In this document: piece by piece, positions 7,273 to 7,878 of the stretch | How positions within the stretch are numbered: position 1 is the first letter of the stretch | How the letters are laid out: every line of letters begins with the position of its first letter | Source: Roseiarcus sp050015935 | Lineage (GTDB): Bacteria; Pseudomonadota; Alphaproteobacteria; Rhizobiales; Beijerinckiaceae | Direction: 5' to 3' | Assembly (NCBI GenBank): GCA_050015935.1 | Contig: JBEKAL010000192.1 | Location: 1-7,878 of the forward strand | Length of the DNA stretch: 7,878 bases | Notes under the pieces: model-generated | What the model was told of the DNA's origin: nothing | Database searches by the model: none | Seen by the model: only the letters and a program-made list of their open reading frames with translations | Translations under genes and position numbers: made by a program

Positions 7273-7288
7273 TTTTCCGCCGGCGCCG

Positions 7289-7878
7289 TCAATGAAAATT
7301 TCTTCCCGCCGGCAGCGCGCGCTCGAGTTCTCGGCTCTCGGCCGGCGGCGGGGCGAGGCGCGGATCGGCGAACAGTTGAACTTGCGCGAAGCGGTCGCCT
7401 TGGCGCTTTTGCGCCGTGGTCGATGGCGGGCGGCGCGCCTCGTCGGCGGGCGCGAAGCGATCGGCGCCGCGGCCTTCTTCCGACAGCAGCCCGAGCATCG
7501 GCGTCAGATCCTCCATGCGCTCGACGACGAGGTGGACGACGCCGGATTCGTTCTGCAGTTTGCCGGTCGCGGCGACGAAGCGCGCGCCGATGACGATCGC
7601 GCGCAGGCGCTCGAACGCCTTCGGCCAGACGATGAGGTTGGCGACGCCGGCCTCGTCCTCCAGCGTCATGAAGATCACCCCCTTGGCCGTGCCGGGGCGC
7701 TGGCGCACCAGGACCAGGCCGGCGACCGTGACGCGCTCGCCGCTCTTCAGCGAAGCGAGCGCGTCGGAGCGCTTCACGCCGCGCGCGTCGAGGCGCGCGC
7801 GCATGAACGCCACCGGATGGGCCTTCAGCGACAGCGACAAACGGCGGTAATCCTCGACGACATGCGCGCCGAGCGGCA
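7289..7878 (-). CDS. imuC: Error-prone DNA polymerase ImuC (DnaE2), C-terminal part
   Basis: The frame is open to the window edge and gives the last 195 or so residues of a C-family polymerase. It reads VVEDYRRLSLSLKAHP, then an OB fold (ERVTVAGLVLVRQRPGTAKG, VIFMTLEDEAGVANLIVWPK, GKLQNESGVVHLVVERMEDL), then a Pro/Arg-rich tail ending ALPAGRNFH. The VRQRPGTAKGVIFMTLEDE and VANLIVWP blocks and the basic RNFH ending are diagnostic of ImuC/DnaE2 rather than DnaE. This polymerase works with ImuA and ImuB in SOS-induced mutagenic translesion synthesis. ImuC is normally the last gene of imuA-imuB-imuC, so the operon and its LexA-controlled promoter should lie beyond the right edge. The tail holds QVQLF (codons 7384-7370), which resembles a beta-clamp-binding pentapeptide. 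The catalytic core is outside the window. The STAND gene follows 134 bases downstream on the same strand, so readthrough is possible. Confidence 0.95.
   Translation of the reverse strand, partial: PLGAHVVEDYRRLSLSLKAHPVAFMRARLDARGVKRSDALASLKSGERVTVAGLVLVRQRPGTAKGVIFMTLEDEAGVANLIVWPKAFERLRAIVIGARFVAATGKLQNESGVVHLVVERMEDLTPMLGLLSEEGRGADRFAPADEARRPPSTTAQKRQGDRFAQVQLFADPRLAPPPAESRELERALPAGRNFH

Noticed and set aside
7155..7288. Alphaproteobacterial SOS (LexA) box of GTTC-N7-GTTC type before the STAND gene
   Set aside because: No such direct repeat could be read on either strand in this spacer.
7289..7840. A separate 183-residue gene starting at TTG 7840
   Set aside because: The frame stays open upstream to the window edge and reads VVEDYRRL into the same ImuC sequence, so this is the 3' part of imuC and not an independent gene.

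Overview
The window is GC-rich throughout. Its densely packed genes have protein sequences typical of Alphaproteobacteria: a DnaE of alphaproteobacterial type, the C-terminus of an ImuC/DnaE2 with the ending RNFH, and a divergent DUF2628-like membrane protein. A rhizobial or methylotroph-like lineage (Hyphomicrobiales) is my best guess from protein style. No marker here fixes the genus.

From left to right: (1) positions 1-122 are the right end of an insertion sequence, comprising the last codons of a transposase and a terminal repeat resembling that of the ISL3 family. (2) A small DUF2628-like membrane protein gene lies on the minus strand (189-884), with a readable sigma70-type promoter (916-944). 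(3) Divergent from it, on the plus strand, is dnaE (1047-4508), the replicative DNA polymerase III alpha subunit, complete and with intact catalytic aspartates. The divergent spacer also holds a perfect 7-3-7 dyad. (4) The dnaE stop codon sits inside an exact 37-bp tandem duplication (4491-4564). (5) Convergent with dnaE is a large minus-strand gene (4578-7154) for an 858-residue STAND protein: an N-terminal DUF4062/TIR-like domain, an NB-ARC-type P-loop NTPase, a winged-helix region, and six and a fraction 42-residue TPRs. (6) At the right edge, on the minus strand, is the 3' end of imuC (dnaE2), the error-prone polymerase of the imuA-imuB-imuC mutasome. The rest of that cassette should lie beyond the window.

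The window therefore carries both C-family polymerases, high-fidelity DnaE and mutagenic ImuC, with a sensor-type STAND ATPase between them. That ATPase has the architecture of prokaryotic NLR-like (antiphage or stress-triggered) proteins and is the most likely novel system here. It appears to stand alone, because no separate effector gene is adjacent. The duplicated dnaE terminus marks the junction between the core gene and this accessory gene. No tRNA, rRNA, CRISPR array or riboswitch was seen, and no gene-free stretch exceeds 300 bases.
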